From contig CAJQRD010000011.1 in assembly GCA_905480605.1 (NCBI GenBank), positions 1-64,000 on the forward strand: a stretch of DNA of 64,000 nucleotides, read 5' to 3'. The notes under the pieces are model-generated. The model worked only from the letters and a program-made list of their open reading frames with translations, ran no database searches and was not told the DNA's origin. The stretch comes from an uncultured Saprospiraceae bacterium. GTDB lineage: Bacteria; Bacteroidota; Bacteroidia; Chitinophagales; Saprospiraceae. Shown here in pieces: positions 44,291 through 55,060 of this stretch. How positions within the stretch are numbered: position 1 is the first letter of the stretch; every line of letters starts with the position of its first letter. A program made the translations under genes and the position numbers.

Positions 44291-44422
44291 ATGAAACATC
44301 AATTTTTATTTTTTACTATTTTCTCTTTTCTACTTTTTAATTCTTGTGGGGATCAAGAATCTAATGGTATATTACAATGTGACAGACTAAAAAGTATTGA
44401 AGAAGCTAACAATTTAATGTAA
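44291..44422 (+). CDS. Very small lipoprotein or truncated lipoprotein
   Basis: A 43-residue frame with a textbook lipoprotein signal (MKHQFLFFTIFSFLLFNSCGDQ) and only about 23 further residues before TAA. Either a genuine small lipoprotein or the N-terminal remnant of a gene cut off by a stop. The sequence after the stop shows no continuation in the same frame. The remainder of the 44039-44551 gap shows nothing else. Confidence 0.4.
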   Translation: MKHQFLFFTIFSFLLFNSCGDQESNGILQCDRLKSIEEANNLM

Positions 44423-44551
44423 GAGGTTAGGAGTGTCAGATTCACTGACTCGACAAAATCGTAAATAATAGAATTCGGTTAGTTTGGCCTATTTTGGGTA
44501 CTTAGAAGTATTAAATGATTAATTGAAAACCAAAATCAAATATATTTGAGT

Positions 44552-45013
44552 ATGGAAAATATAAAATATAGGCGTGCTGATATAAAAGACTTAGTTACAT
44601 TATACAAATTTGAACAAGCCATTGTTGCAACTGAACGCCCATTTGATCCAACTTTAAAACCGGGGCATATAAATTACTATGATATCAAAGCTATGATTGA
44701 TGACAATGATACTGAAGTAATTATAGCTGAAGTTGATTTAGAAATTGTCGGATCAGGATATGTAAAGATTAGTAATGCTAAGTCTTATTTGAATTTTGAA
44801 AAATATGCATATGCGGGATTTATGTATGTGAAGCCTGGATATCGGAGAAAAGGAATCAGTCAAACAATTATAGAGAAATTAAAATCTTGGGCTAAGTCTA
44901 AAAATGTAAATGAATTGCGCCTTGATGTATATGATGAAAACCATATTGCTGTAGCTGCTTATGAAAAAATAGGATTACAGAAGCACCTGGTGGAAATGAG
45001 AATGAAAATATAA
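44552..45013 (+). CDS. GNAT-family N-acetyltransferase
   Basis: A 153-residue GNAT protein starting at ATG 44552 (MENIKYRRADIKDL), two codons after a TTG that also opens the frame. Motif A is AGFMYVKPGYRRKGISQTIIEKLKSWA (R-R-K-G-I-S), followed by ELRLDVYDENHIAVAAYEKIGLQKHLVEMRM. These are hallmarks of acetyl-CoA binding. The substrate is unknown. It is a stand-alone gene flanked by degraded sequence. Confidence 0.85.
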   Translation: MENIKYRRADIKDLVTLYKFEQAIVATERPFDPTLKPGHINYYDIKAMIDDNDTEVIIAEVDLEIVGSGYVKISNAKSYLNFEKYAYAGFMYVKPGYRRKGISQTIIEKLKSWAKSKNVNELRLDVYDENHIAVAAYEKIGLQKHLVEMRMKI

Positions 45014-45414
45014 TCACTATTGCTAGCTATGTGTATCAATAATAAAAATAACACATCTATGGTGTTCTTGACATTATTAACTGTATTTGCCTTGATTATA
45101 ATGAAGATGATATGGATGGTCTAATAGATGAGTAAGAAAAAATAATAATGAATGAATGTATGAAAATTCATTGTCATCCAATTTGAAACAATTTTATTAT
45201 TTTTAATAAAAGCATTGAACCAAAATCTTCAAACAGTTCTTCAATGCAAATCTCTTCATAGCAATTTAATTGCAAAAAACATCTCTTTAACTTAGTTCTT
45301 TACTCCTTCTTTGTACATTATTTTTTAATTAGATGTCATCTTTAAATAAAATTTATTAACTTATAGTGCAAATTAAAATTTATTGATCTTTTTTCCAATC
45401 AAAATTAATTTGAA
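45014..45414. other. Intergenic region, 401 bp, with a calcium-repeat-like tail
   Basis: A plus-strand frame ending at TAA 45133-45135 reads LDIINCICLDYNEDDMDGLIDE. The end looks like the DxDxDGxxD tail of thrombospondin type 3 or EF-hand-like repeats. No start exists, so it is likely a gene remnant. The remaining sequence is AT-rich and unremarkable. Confidence 0.35.
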
Positions 45415-48269
45415 ATGAAACGTACCCTTATTTTCCATTCTTTATTTTTAATAGTCGCCTTTTTTTTATTCCCAATTGCGCTCAAAGCCAATGGGTATCT
45501 TGCTCTGGCTCAAACGATAATGTTGAAAGAGAAATAGATTATCAAGCTAGAAGTATTGTTGGTACACTTTATAGCTTCAAAATTCGCAGGAAATTGCCTT
45601 CATGTCCAGGTGCTCGCGACGGCTCTCTTCAAGTTATTGAAATAAAAAGATTCGTAAACCCATATATTTTACCACTTGACTTGAGTACATTGAGAGCTAA
45701 ACTTATACCCCCCGTTGGACTAAGATTTGGCTCAGGTAGTTCTATTATTGAGCAAGATGCTAATTTGAGATATGACGATCTTTCAAAAGGAAATTATTAT
45801 ATTCAAATTGAACTTAGGGAGCATAATATTGTAAAGTCTGAAAAGATATCTTTGGATCCAACCATTACTTCTAACTTTGGACCATCAATATTTGTTGACA
45901 ATAGTAGTAGAAACGAAACATGTCCTGGCACAAATGATGCATATATAAAATTGAAGATAGCTTGCAGTCCTTTTGAATCTGATCCAAAAATACATTGGAG
46001 TGATGGTATTACAACAGATTTTGTTGATGGTTTTATTGAGAGAAGCGGATTGACATCAGGTTTCTATCCATTTATAGCGGAAAAGACTTTTAGCAGTACT
46101 CAAAAATGCTGTTTCAACAGTGCTGTAGTTGTTAAGTCTAATTATTGTGCTAATAAAATTCTAACAGAAAACTTTGATAATGGAATCCCTAGCACTTGGT
46201 TTGTGGATTCTCCTACTAGTTTAGAAGTCATCAACAATACTGTAAACTTTATAAATGGCACCAACATTTATATTCCTTTCGATGTAGACTTAAATAACGT
46301 TAGTGCTTTATTTGGTAATTTCAATTTACAAGGTAGTGGAGTTGTACAAATCATTGATCAAAATTTCAATCCACTTGCATCAATTGCGATTGACACTTCT
46401 TCAGAGCATGGATTATTATTAAATAACTTGCCTGTAAATCATGGCTATTTCGTCATTGAAGGCATGAGTGGCTCAACACTTAGCAACGTTTGCTTGACGA
46501 CTTTTCAAAATATAATTGAATATCCATCTCATTTTAAGGAGTCAATGGATATAGATTTAAACTATAAAGTAGTACCTCAAAATTATTGCATCGGAGACAC
46601 TATTTATCCATACTCAGGGCTCACATTAACAGGAGGTATTTCGCCTTATGAATTCACATGGGCTTTAGATAGTGATATGATATTTAATGATGCAGATAGT
46701 CTTGACCATCCAATTCAATTTACTACAGAAGGCAGTCATAGTATTGCATTGCTTATTGAAGATTTTGTAGGTAATCGAGATACTGCTGAGTTTATTTATA
46801 ATGTATTTGGTACTAATCCTATTACCCTTTCTGCAGATGAAATTGGTATATTAAATACGAATAATGCAATTCAAACAGTCTGCCTTGATCAAGTTCCTTT
46901 TACTATTAATACTGTTCCGGCTTCTGCAGTCCTAAGCTCTACGAGTTCTGGTTTAAATACTAATACTTTTGACCCTCAAGTGGCTGGAGTAGGTTTTCAT
47001 CAAATTCTTGCCGAAGGCGGTCCTTGTGCCCCAGGTGCTATCTTAGGAATTAATGTTATAGAATTTCAAACTTCAGAAATTTATGCTATGCCTGTTTTGT
47101 ACACATGTGAACAGAATATCGATCTTTCATTATATGTAGAAAATGTACTAAATGGTGTATGGATGCTTGAAGATAACACTGACACATTGGCCTTGTTTGT
47201 TGACACATTACCTGTATCAATTTTTGCGCCTGGAAATTATATTTTAAAATATATTTTGGGGTCAGGGCTTTGTGAATCAATAAGTAGTACACCATTGACT
47301 ATTGCTTCAGAACCGACAGCAGCTATTTCTAATCTACCTGATACACTTATGATAAGTAGTCCCGTTTTGAATTTGAATTCCTTATTGTCATCATCATCAA
47401 GTCTAGGTGGAGAATGGAGTGGCACGGGAACAGTAGACAACTTTTTTGATCCTAGTAATTTGACGCCTTGCACTTACACGGTAACATACACAGTGGGACC
47501 TGACAATTGTCTTGCAATAACGAGTACTGAAATTGTTATTTCAACTTGTAATGGAAGTCCAGTCACTACTAATTTATCAATATCAATTTGTGATGACGAA
47601 CTATATGAAGGCTATAGTTTAAGTGGAAATTACATAGACACTTTTACAGGGGCAAATGGTTGTGATTCAACACGTGTACTTGACCTCATTGTAAAGGACC
47701 CAATCACTCCAACTAATATTGAATCCGCAATTTGCGATGGGGAGTGTTATGGTATTTATAAAGATGAAGGAATGTATAATTTTGTTTTACAGAGTGCGTT
47801 GGGATGTGACTCTGTCATTAATTTAGACCTTACAGTTCATCCAGTATTTGAAGGCTTAGAGGAAGTGAGTATTTGTGAAGATGAATCCTACAATGGTTAC
47901 ACCGAAGCTGGAACTTATACGCAAGATTTTATCAGCACAAATGGATGCGATTCAATCGTTGATCTTATTTTAACCGTACTCGACACATTAGATCCGCTAT
48001 GCATGGGAACCTCAGTATCAGAAATTGAATTTGAAATAAAAATCTCACCTATCCCAGCAACTTCTTTTTTGGAATTTGAATCATTATACCACGGAAGTTA
48101 CTTTGTAGATATTTATGATGTGAGCGGCACTTTAGTAAAGAAGGATAACATCCAAATAACCAATAATCTGAGTAGGTTGGATATTTCAGAATTAAATCCA
48201 GGAATTCATTTGTTGCAAATATATGGTGACAAAAATATTTCTAAAACATTCAAGATTATTAAAATGTAA
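45415..48269 (+). CDS. T9SS-secreted repeat protein with frameshift in signal peptide
   Basis: ATG 45415 encodes a signal peptide (MKRTLIFHSLFLIVAFF). The rest of the protein continues in another frame from the T8 run at 45460-45467. Adding one T there joins it to NCAQSQWVSCSGSNDN and the open frame up to 48269, giving about 950 residues. The body is a secreted, largely beta-structured protein. Near its end lie three repeats of about 62 residues with ICDxxxYxGY and GCDSxxxLxLxV. It closes with a T9SS type A sorting domain (ISPIPATSFLEFESL, VDIYDVSGTLVKKD, LNPGIHLLQI). It may be an adhesin. As sequenced it would not be exported unless the T run varies. Confidence 0.75.
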
Positions 48270-48673
48270 GTGGACACAGAAATATTAACGAAGATATGCC
48301 AAACTAAAACTTAACAATCTGGCTTTGGCGTTACCGACTATAAGCATACATAGAGTTTTTAGTTATTGCAATGATCATTTATCCCATCATTGTCGGATAT
48401 TGAGGAATTATCTGCTGAACTGATACAGATGGCGACTTCGAAATTGGTTTTGATAAGTTTTTAGAATTAGTAAAAAGAATTCAAAATACTGCAAATTGAT
48501 AAGTAACAAAAACATGTTGTAAGATATGTTAGTTGCTGAAAATGATTTTTTTTTGTAGATTTATTCTTACTGAATTTAAAAACTCTTTTGTCTTAAGTAC
48601 TTTTCGACATTAACTTTTATGTTTTTTTTTTGAAATGACAGTAGAAATATAAACACAAAAAATAAAAAAAAAG
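48270..48673. other. Intergenic region, 404 bp, with a TSP3-like gene tail
   Basis: On the minus strand, a frame ending at TAA 48363-48365 reads ICISSADNSSISDNDGINDHCNN. This resembles the SDNDGIGDPCDN end of the LamG/TSP3 gene at 52112. It lacks a start and looks like a remnant. A long T run at 48627-48635 and an A run upstream of 48674 frame the next gene. No other content is seen. Confidence 0.35.
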
Positions 48674-49688
48674 ATGAACCCGATCATCAACTTGCGAAAT
48701 TTTATTGCGGCATTTGTTGTCGCCGTTCTTTTCTTAATTCCCTATGAGTTATATTTTAAGTACATTTAAAAATGGCCTGCTTCCTATGACTTAAAGAGCT
48801 TGGATATGTGGGCAGATTGGCGTGCAAAGGTAGATGACCTGAGTTCTGATGATGTGTTGATATTGGGATCATCTCGTGGACATTTCGATTTGAATATACA
48901 CCTCTGGGATTCTATTACAGGAAACAGACCTGTTAATGCTTGCTTATCCTGGCAGTTCACCACTTCATACAATAGAAGATGTAATTGAGAATTCAACTTT
49001 TAATGGATTACTGATTATCAGTATTGCACCCGGACTATTCTACACAATGAAAGGCAGTTGGGGAGCCGGTAGGGGAAAAGATTTGGTAGATCATTATTAC
49101 AACCGCACCTATGCACAGCAAATTAGCAGTATCGTTTATAAAATTATTGATCCTCTATTCAGCTATACGCAGGGTGGTGATCTGAATTTGAAAGGGTTGA
49201 TTGAACGGATCCCATTTCAAAATCGCGACTCTATTAGGGGCGCCACTATCTGGCCTCCTATGGTTGCAATGGATAAATATCGCAACATTCGGATGTTACC
49301 TGAAATGGAAAATGACTCCATTATCCAAAAGCAACAAACTGATATTTGGTACAATCCAAATCCTAAGAACAGGTTTGCAGATAGCATTGATGTGGTCATT
49401 GGTCATTATGTAAATCTTGTAGAAAGGCATAAAGAGAAAGGAGGACGTGTTGCCTTTATAAGGCCCCCCGTTACAGATTATTATTTAGAGACTGAAACAA
49501 GACTCTATCCCCGAGAAAAATATTGGGATCGTTTGATCCTGGAGAGTAGTTGTCCTGGATATCACTTTCAAGATTATGAGGAAACTAAATATATGATTCC
49601 TCCGGAATGGTCGCATCTTAATCGTAGAGATGCAGATGCCTATACGAAGACCATCATTCAATTGCTCACAAGGGATCAACTCCAATAA
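48674..49688 (+). pseudogene. SGNH-type partner of MBOAT O-acyltransferase, broken
   Basis: ATG 48674 begins a protein with an N-terminal membrane anchor (MNPIINLRNFIAAFVVAVLF). Codon 32 is a TAA (48767-48769). The same frame then continues with DVLILGSSRGHFDLNIHLWDSITGN, and near 48938 a one-base shift moves the reading to LAYPGSSPLHTIEDVIEN and onward to 49688. The GSS-R block and the late PPEWSHLNRRDADAYT Asp-His-type block match SGNH/AlgJ-like acetyltransferase partners that are encoded beside MBOAT genes. The MBOAT gene starts 9 bp later. Two independent lesions point to a true pseudogene rather than one error. Confidence 0.8.
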
Positions 49689-49697
49689 TTATATACA

Positions 49698-51113
49698 ATG
49701 CTATTTAATACCACAGGTTTTTTAGTTTTTCTACTAGTAGTCTTGTTGCTATATTATATCATTCCACTTTCATGGAAACAGAAAAAAGGAATGCTTCTCC
49801 TAGCCAGTTATATTTTTTATGGCTTATGGAATCCACCGCTAATTATTTTGCTTTGGATTTCTACTGTTGTAGATTGGACAGCAGGTAATAAAATGGCTGC
49901 ACTCAAGGATCCTAAAAAAAGGAAGTACTGGCTCTTGCTCAGTATTTTTGTGAACTTAGGTTTTCTGGCCTTTTTCAAATATGGCAATTTCTTGATGGAG
50001 AACTTCCAGATTGTTCTTGGGCTTATCGACATCAGTTACACACCACCTAAATGGGATATTTTATTACCCATGGGTATTTCCTTTTATACTTTTCAAACGA
50101 TGTCATATACTATTGATTTGTATAAGCGAAGAATGCAACCCGCAAAAACATTCCTTGACTTTGCATTGTACGTTACCTTCTTTCCACAGTTGGTTGCTGG
50201 ACCAATCGTCCGTGCAGACGAATTGATTCCACAATTTTACGCACCTAAGAAAGCTACACAACATCAATTTTTCACAGGACTACTTTTGTTGACCATTGGT
50301 CTTTTTCAAAAAACAGTCTTTGCTGATTCTTTGTTAAGTGGCGTCTCAGATACTGTCTTTGGAGCGGGCTCACTATTGTTGCCATTGGATGCATGGGTTG
50401 GCGTGTTGGCTTTTTCAGGCCAGATATTTTTTGATTTTGCTGGTTACTCACTCTGTGCAATTGGTATCGCCATGATGCTGGGCATTCTTTTGCCTGACAA
50501 CTTTAGGTATCCATATGGCAGTATTGGCTTTTCAGAGTTTTGGCGCAAGTGGCACATCTCTCTTTCAACTTGGCTGCGCGATTATTTGTACATACCTCTG
50601 GGTGGAAATAGAAATGGATTCACGCGCACCCAAATTAACCTGATGCTCACAATGTTATTGGGTGGCCTATGGCATGGTGCTGGGTGGACATTTGTTGTTT
50701 GGGGATTTCTACATGGTCTTTTTTTAACAGTAGAACGATTCGCGAAAAGTACCTTTAAAGTGAAAATCGAAGGAGTAGGCATGAAGCTATTTCTTGCTTT
50801 TCTAACTTTTAATTGTATTAATATTACCTGGGTCTTTTTCCGAGCAGATGATTTTAAGAATGCTATCGATATATTGGGTTCTATGTTTTTTATTCATGGA
50901 AGCAAACCTGTTTTGATGACCAGTCATATTGTTCTCGTTTTGGCATTGATGACTTTGGTCTTCTTTGGTCATTTTGCGATGCGTAAACTGTCACTAGTCA
51001 GTGTGATAAAATCAACACCTAAATGGCTCCTTGTATTGGCTTGGGGTATTATGATGTTTGGATTGATGATCGTACAAACTACTGGACAGCAGTTTATTTA
51101 TTTTCAATTTTAA
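49698..51113 (+). CDS. MBOAT-family O-acyltransferase (DltB/AlgI type)
   Basis: A 471-residue multi-pass membrane acyltransferase. It has about eleven hydrophobic helices, the MBOAT hallmark GFSEFWRKWHISLSTWLRDYLYIPLGGNR (about 275-303) and the catalytic His in LGGLWHGAGWTFVVWGFLHG (about 319-338). The N-terminal FNTTGFLVFLLVVLLLYYIIP and MGISFYTFQTMSYTIDLYKRR are typical of AlgI/DltB relatives. Such enzymes transfer acyl groups across the membrane to extracellular polysaccharide or teichoic-acid-like acceptors, with an SGNH partner finishing the reaction. That partner gene immediately upstream is broken, so the system may be inactive. The acceptor is unknown. Confidence 0.93.
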   Translation: MLFNTTGFLVFLLVVLLLYYIIPLSWKQKKGMLLLASYIFYGLWNPPLIILLWISTVVDWTAGNKMAALKDPKKRKYWLLLSIFVNLGFLAFFKYGNFLMENFQIVLGLIDISYTPPKWDILLPMGISFYTFQTMSYTIDLYKRRMQPAKTFLDFALYVTFFPQLVAGPIVRADELIPQFYAPKKATQHQFFTGLLLLTIGLFQKTVFADSLLSGVSDTVFGAGSLLLPLDAWVGVLAFSGQIFFDFAGYSLCAIGIAMMLGILLPDNFRYPYGSIGFSEFWRKWHISLSTWLRDYLYIPLGGNRNGFTRTQINLMLTMLLGGLWHGAGWTFVVWGFLHGLFLTVERFAKSTFKVKIEGVGMKLFLAFLTFNCINITWVFFRADDFKNAIDILGSMFFIHGSKPVLMTSHIVLVLALMTLVFFGHFAMRKLSLVSVIKSTPKWLLVLAWGIMMFGLMIVQTTGQQFIYFQF

Positions 51114-51189
51114 AAGGAGTTATCATTTCGTATGTTTATGAAGATAACAATATAGTAGAAAGTTATTGATAGAGTCATAAAAAATACGA

Positions 51190-52053
51190 ATGGGAAAGCT
51201 ATACATATTCAGAGGAAAAGCAGCAACTGGAAAAAGTGTAATTACCGATTTGGTAAGCAAGGAATTTAAAATTTGCATTCTTCGAAAAGATGATATTTAT
51301 GATATGTTAGAAGCGAAGAATTTAGACCATGCAAGCAAGAATAGAATGTCCTATAATATTCTAGCAAAAATGATTAACACCAATCTTAAATCTAATAGTG
51401 AATTGATTGTAGATATTGGGTTGGCAAATACAATGTACTTTAATGAATTCTTAGACAAGATTGATTTAAGCAAATCCCTTGTAAAGAAATTTTCCGAATA
51501 GCGCATTTAGGTTGCACAAGAAAAATTAATTTTAATAACTGTTTTATTAATACGGGGTTGAATCGGCATTCTGAATTTTAGGTGTAAAAAGATTAAAAAT
51601 CGTTAAAAACAATGGCATGTTTGAGCTGAAAGCGAGTTTGCGCTTGTTTAGATTTTTAATTATTTGGAACCGTTAAGAAATTCAGACAGCCTAGACTTTT
51701 TTGTTTCGTTTTTGTGGCAATGACAAAAATGAAAGCCTTGCCGGCGAGGCAAAGTATAAATAGATAATTTACAATTGATTGTAAAATTATTTTTGATAGA
51801 CTAGTGCATTTTAAATGCGCTATTTAGTAAATTTTTATGCATTTGTAGTGACGAAGAAAAATGGAAAAGACGCATTGAAGATAGAATTCAAAACCCAACT
51901 CCAAACCAACTATTCACCTCTGCTTATGATGCCGTTGAGTATTACAGAAGTAATAAATCTGTATCAATAAAAGATGAGATTGTACTTGATAGCAGTGAAG
52001 ACCTTTTATCTAATCTGGAAAAAATAAAGAAGGAAATAGTAAGTAGGAGTTAA
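51190..52053 (+). pseudogene. P-loop kinase (AAA_33/zeta-type) split by insertion
   Basis: The N-terminal part (51190-51493) encodes a P-loop with Walker A FRGKAATGKSVI, ILRKDDIYDML and a helix-rich core. The C-terminal part (51836-52053) encodes FLCICSDEEKWKRRIEDR, then NPTPNQLFTSAYDAVEYY. Removing 51494-51835 joins the parts in frame as VKKFLCICSDEEKW and gives a 173-residue protein, the normal size of this kinase family. As it stands the N-terminal frame stops at TAG 51499-51501 in the insertion. The ancestral enzyme probably phosphorylated a nucleotide, sugar or other small molecule; the substrate is unknown. Confidence 0.85.
51494..51828. mobile_element. 335-bp MITE-like non-coding element with TIRs and 7-bp TSD
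   Basis: Imperfect terminal inverted repeats of about 27 bp bound the element: the left (51494-51520) contains AATAGCGCATTTA and TGCAC, and the right (51801-51827) contains their reverse complements. Both ends are flanked by AAATTTT (51487-51493 and 51829-51835), a 7-bp target duplication. The element plus one duplication is 342 bp (114 codons), and its removal restores a kinase gene. Inside is a second inverted pair, GGCATTCTGAATTT (51565-51578) with AAATTCAGACAGCC (51678-51691). No transposase is encoded, so it must move in trans. A related copy lies at 39917-40200. Confidence 0.85.
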
Positions 52054-52111
52054 AATCTTCAGAAGTTAACTCCTACAAATACTTTACTTTATAAATACCA
52101 TTAGGTAGCTT

Positions 52112-54799
52112 TTAGTTGTCGCAAGGATCACCAATACCATCATTGTCAGAATCTAAAAAGTTAATGGTTGAACCAATAGTCCAATTGGATGGCGTCACGG
52201 ATTTTGCAAAATTAGTAGGCGTTCCGTGATTGGCAGTTGCGCTTAAATCTTCTATCGAATTTAGAGCCGTATTATCTGCGTTAGGTGAACCTTCATTAAA
52301 CCGATAGTAGCCCACTAGTCCAGCTTCTGTTCCACTCAACTCTTTATTCATATTATCATTGATCTCTGTAATAGTTCTGGCATCATTCCAGATTCGTAGT
52401 TCATCCATACTTCCTTTCATTTTGGTGAATAAATCTGCTCTCGAACCAATAATCATAGTACCATTATTATCCGCAGGAATGGTGGTAATCGTTCCTGTTC
52501 CATTTGATGCTCCATTGAGGTAATGGGTAATGGAATTTCCATTTTTAATAACTGCCAGATGCGCCCATTATCCTATTGCAGGTGCGTTGGTACCATTTAC
52601 AAACTCTGAAGTATTGCCATCCCCTACAAGCAATCTTGGCAATCCTGAATTTTGATTTAAATAAAGATCGAAAGGAGCGGGTTGATTAGATAATGTTTTA
52701 CCAAGGATTCCTACAAAATTATTAAAATCAGTCACTTTGACCCAAACTTCAAAAGTTAAATCCCCAACAAGAGAAATTTCATCAGCATCAGGCACTTCTA
52801 CATTATCATCAATGCCATCAAAGCCTAAACCGATGGTAGGTATATATGGACAATTGTCTTCGACATTTAACATCCCATCCATATCAATTTCATCAGGAAC
52901 AGGGGAGTTGTCACAACCATCAATTAAGGCTGTAAAATCACTTCCATCCAATGCTTTAAATTCGGGTTCTAACTCTATGGATTTTCCCGCTTGAAAAATA
53001 ACGGTCGCGGAATTTGGTACCGTACCATTTGAAGAAATGGAATCATTAGCCAGATAAGTACCAGATACAATTGGGTCATCATTTATCACAATACTATTAT
53101 TGCCAGCATTAGTATCGTCACAGTCACAGGCAGCTCCAAAGTTGTCACTGTCCCAGTTAAATTGGTTAGGATTGGCAATTCCAGGACAGTTGTCTGCTGC
53201 ATCAACAAAACCATCATTATCTGTATCAGGACCAATAAAAAACTGAGCAATTCGAGACGCCCAGTTATTGGTAGGATTGTACTGTCCTGTTATCCAAAAA
53301 CTTCCATTCGAAGGATCTACGGAAACACTATAATAGTCACCATAGCGATAGTGGCCATTGTTGGTTGTTCCAGTCGCCACTTCTGTTTCAGGTAAAGTCA
53401 TGATACCCAAAGGGTCTGCTGCTGATCGACCCGTGTAGCGAATACTTGGAAAGATATTCGCACCATTAACTACATTATACATCAGACCGATTGCACTATC
53501 CGCATTCATAGCAATGGAAGGCATCCAACGGCTATCGGTATCAGGTGCATACGTTCCTTCTTGGAATAGAGTCCAACTTCCCCCGCTAATTTTTCTAAAT
53601 TCAAACCATCTTACGCCATGGCCACTCCCCCCAGATGCATCTACATCAAAACAACCAACCATACTTTCATGGGTTCCAAAATTTCTATATTGTCCTCGGT
53701 TCATCATTCTAAGGAACACAACAGCAAGATTTGTAGTACTATTAGGCTGGTCAACAGAAATTGTATTTGCACTAAAAGGCGCAATATTAACGGTAATGTC
53801 CAAAGACGCAGAGGTGTTTGCTGGATTAGAAAAGTCTATATCCATCTTCCATATCTCAATTGAATTAGCATTCATATGTATTAATAACGGCGAACTTCCT
53901 AAGGGAGCCATCGCTGCACCGTCCACATCTAATGGGAGATAATGAAAACCATATGCATTATCCGGTAAAGTTAACCGTTGGGCGTTATTTGCTACGCCAG
54001 TTAATAATTTTGTTCGATCTAAAGCATATACAGATTGAGTAACAAAACCACCAGAAAATTCATTTACACTGATAATATAAGCATCATTCCAAATTCCAAA
54101 TTTTGGAAAATCAGGAAAGTTAGGCGTATCATAAATATAGATATGCCAACAGCCTAACGGATCATTAGTTTGCGAGATTGCAACGTGTAGGTGATTTCCC
54201 GCACTTGCAAATTCACTCTTCATCCATCGGTCTGCTTCTTGATCGTATAATACAATGGGGTCTCCAAGTCCTCCTGGGAATCCCAAATAATTATCCAAGA
54301 AGAAAGGACCGGTTAGAATATTACCCGACTTATCAAACACTTGAAAAATGGCTCCTGAATTACCATTGACCATTTGAATGAGGTGATTAGGACCTACATC
54401 TGCGTTTACATCCGAAGGGTTTGCACCCTGAAATCCTAGCCCATCAAAAGACTGAGTAACTTGTAAATTTTGGGATGGGGGAGGTGGAGAACTTTTTTGT
54501 AATACAGGGTCTATTACATCCAATTTACCTATAGAGTCAGGTTTCATATTCCAATAGCCATCTTCTTTTTTATTGCCTTTTTCTGGGCGCGTAATTTCAT
54601 TGACGGCATTGGGGTCTTCCTTGTAATCCCTCTAAGGAACAGTCAATCCCATATAATGTCCCTGGATAGATTCAGCTCCACGAATGGATTGTTCTGAGGA
54701 ATCTTTTTTAGTCGTTTGGGCGGACAGTGTAGTACACGAAAAGAATAGAGTTATGAAGAAAAAATAGACAGTATTTATTCTGACTGCTGAAAAGAACAT
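52112..54799 (-). pseudogene. Secreted LamG/thrombospondin-type-3 protein with two stops
   Basis: ATG 54799 starts a signal peptide (VYFFFITLFFSCTTLSAQ). The frame then runs through a TAG at 54632-54634 (after GHYMGLTVP), a long open stretch (54547-52568) and a TAA at 52568-52570 (NAPAIG-stop-WAHLAVI), to the natural end at 52112. All pieces share one frame. The middle resembles a large secreted propeller-like domain. TSP3-type calcium repeats (DTDNDGFVDAADNCPG, MDGMLNVEDNCP) follow, then a LamG domain split by the TAA and a final DSDNDGIGDPCDN. No T9SS tail remains. Two in-frame stops make it a pseudogene unless stops are suppressed. Confidence 0.8.
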
Positions 54800-54971
54800 T
54801 TGATAATTTAGTGACAGACTTTCTCATTTTATTTTTTTGGAGTTAAGGATTAAAGTGAATATAAAACAATTTGACATGGGGATATATTTTAACTGAATAT
54901 TACATCTTCGAAATAATACCTGTGAAGTAATATTCAAGATGTATTCTAAATGGCATATACTACCAACATTG

Positions 54972-55019
54972 TAAAAAAAAACGCCAATTGCTTATTTTAA
55001 TAAGTAATTGGCGTTTTTT
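54972..55019. terminator. Bidirectional rho-independent terminator
   Basis: A 16-bp stem (54981-54996 with 54999-55014, one G-U pair; arm ACGCCAATTGCTTATT) has a very short loop, with A runs on the left and T runs on the right. It lies about 45 bp past the minus-strand operon ending at 55061. Confidence 0.85.
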
Positions 55020-55060
55020 CAAACCTAATTGTATGTTAGTGAATTTTTCTTTTCACAGTC

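Noticed and set aside
53514-53942. 142-residue plus-strand coding region
   Set aside because: It is antisense to the LamG/TSP3 gene body, without recognisable domain or independent signals.
48674-54799. Stop-codon recoding as an explanation for interrupted genes
   Set aside because: Both TAG and TAA interrupt genes, frameshifts and an insertion also occur, and intact genes in the window use TAA and TAG as normal terminators.
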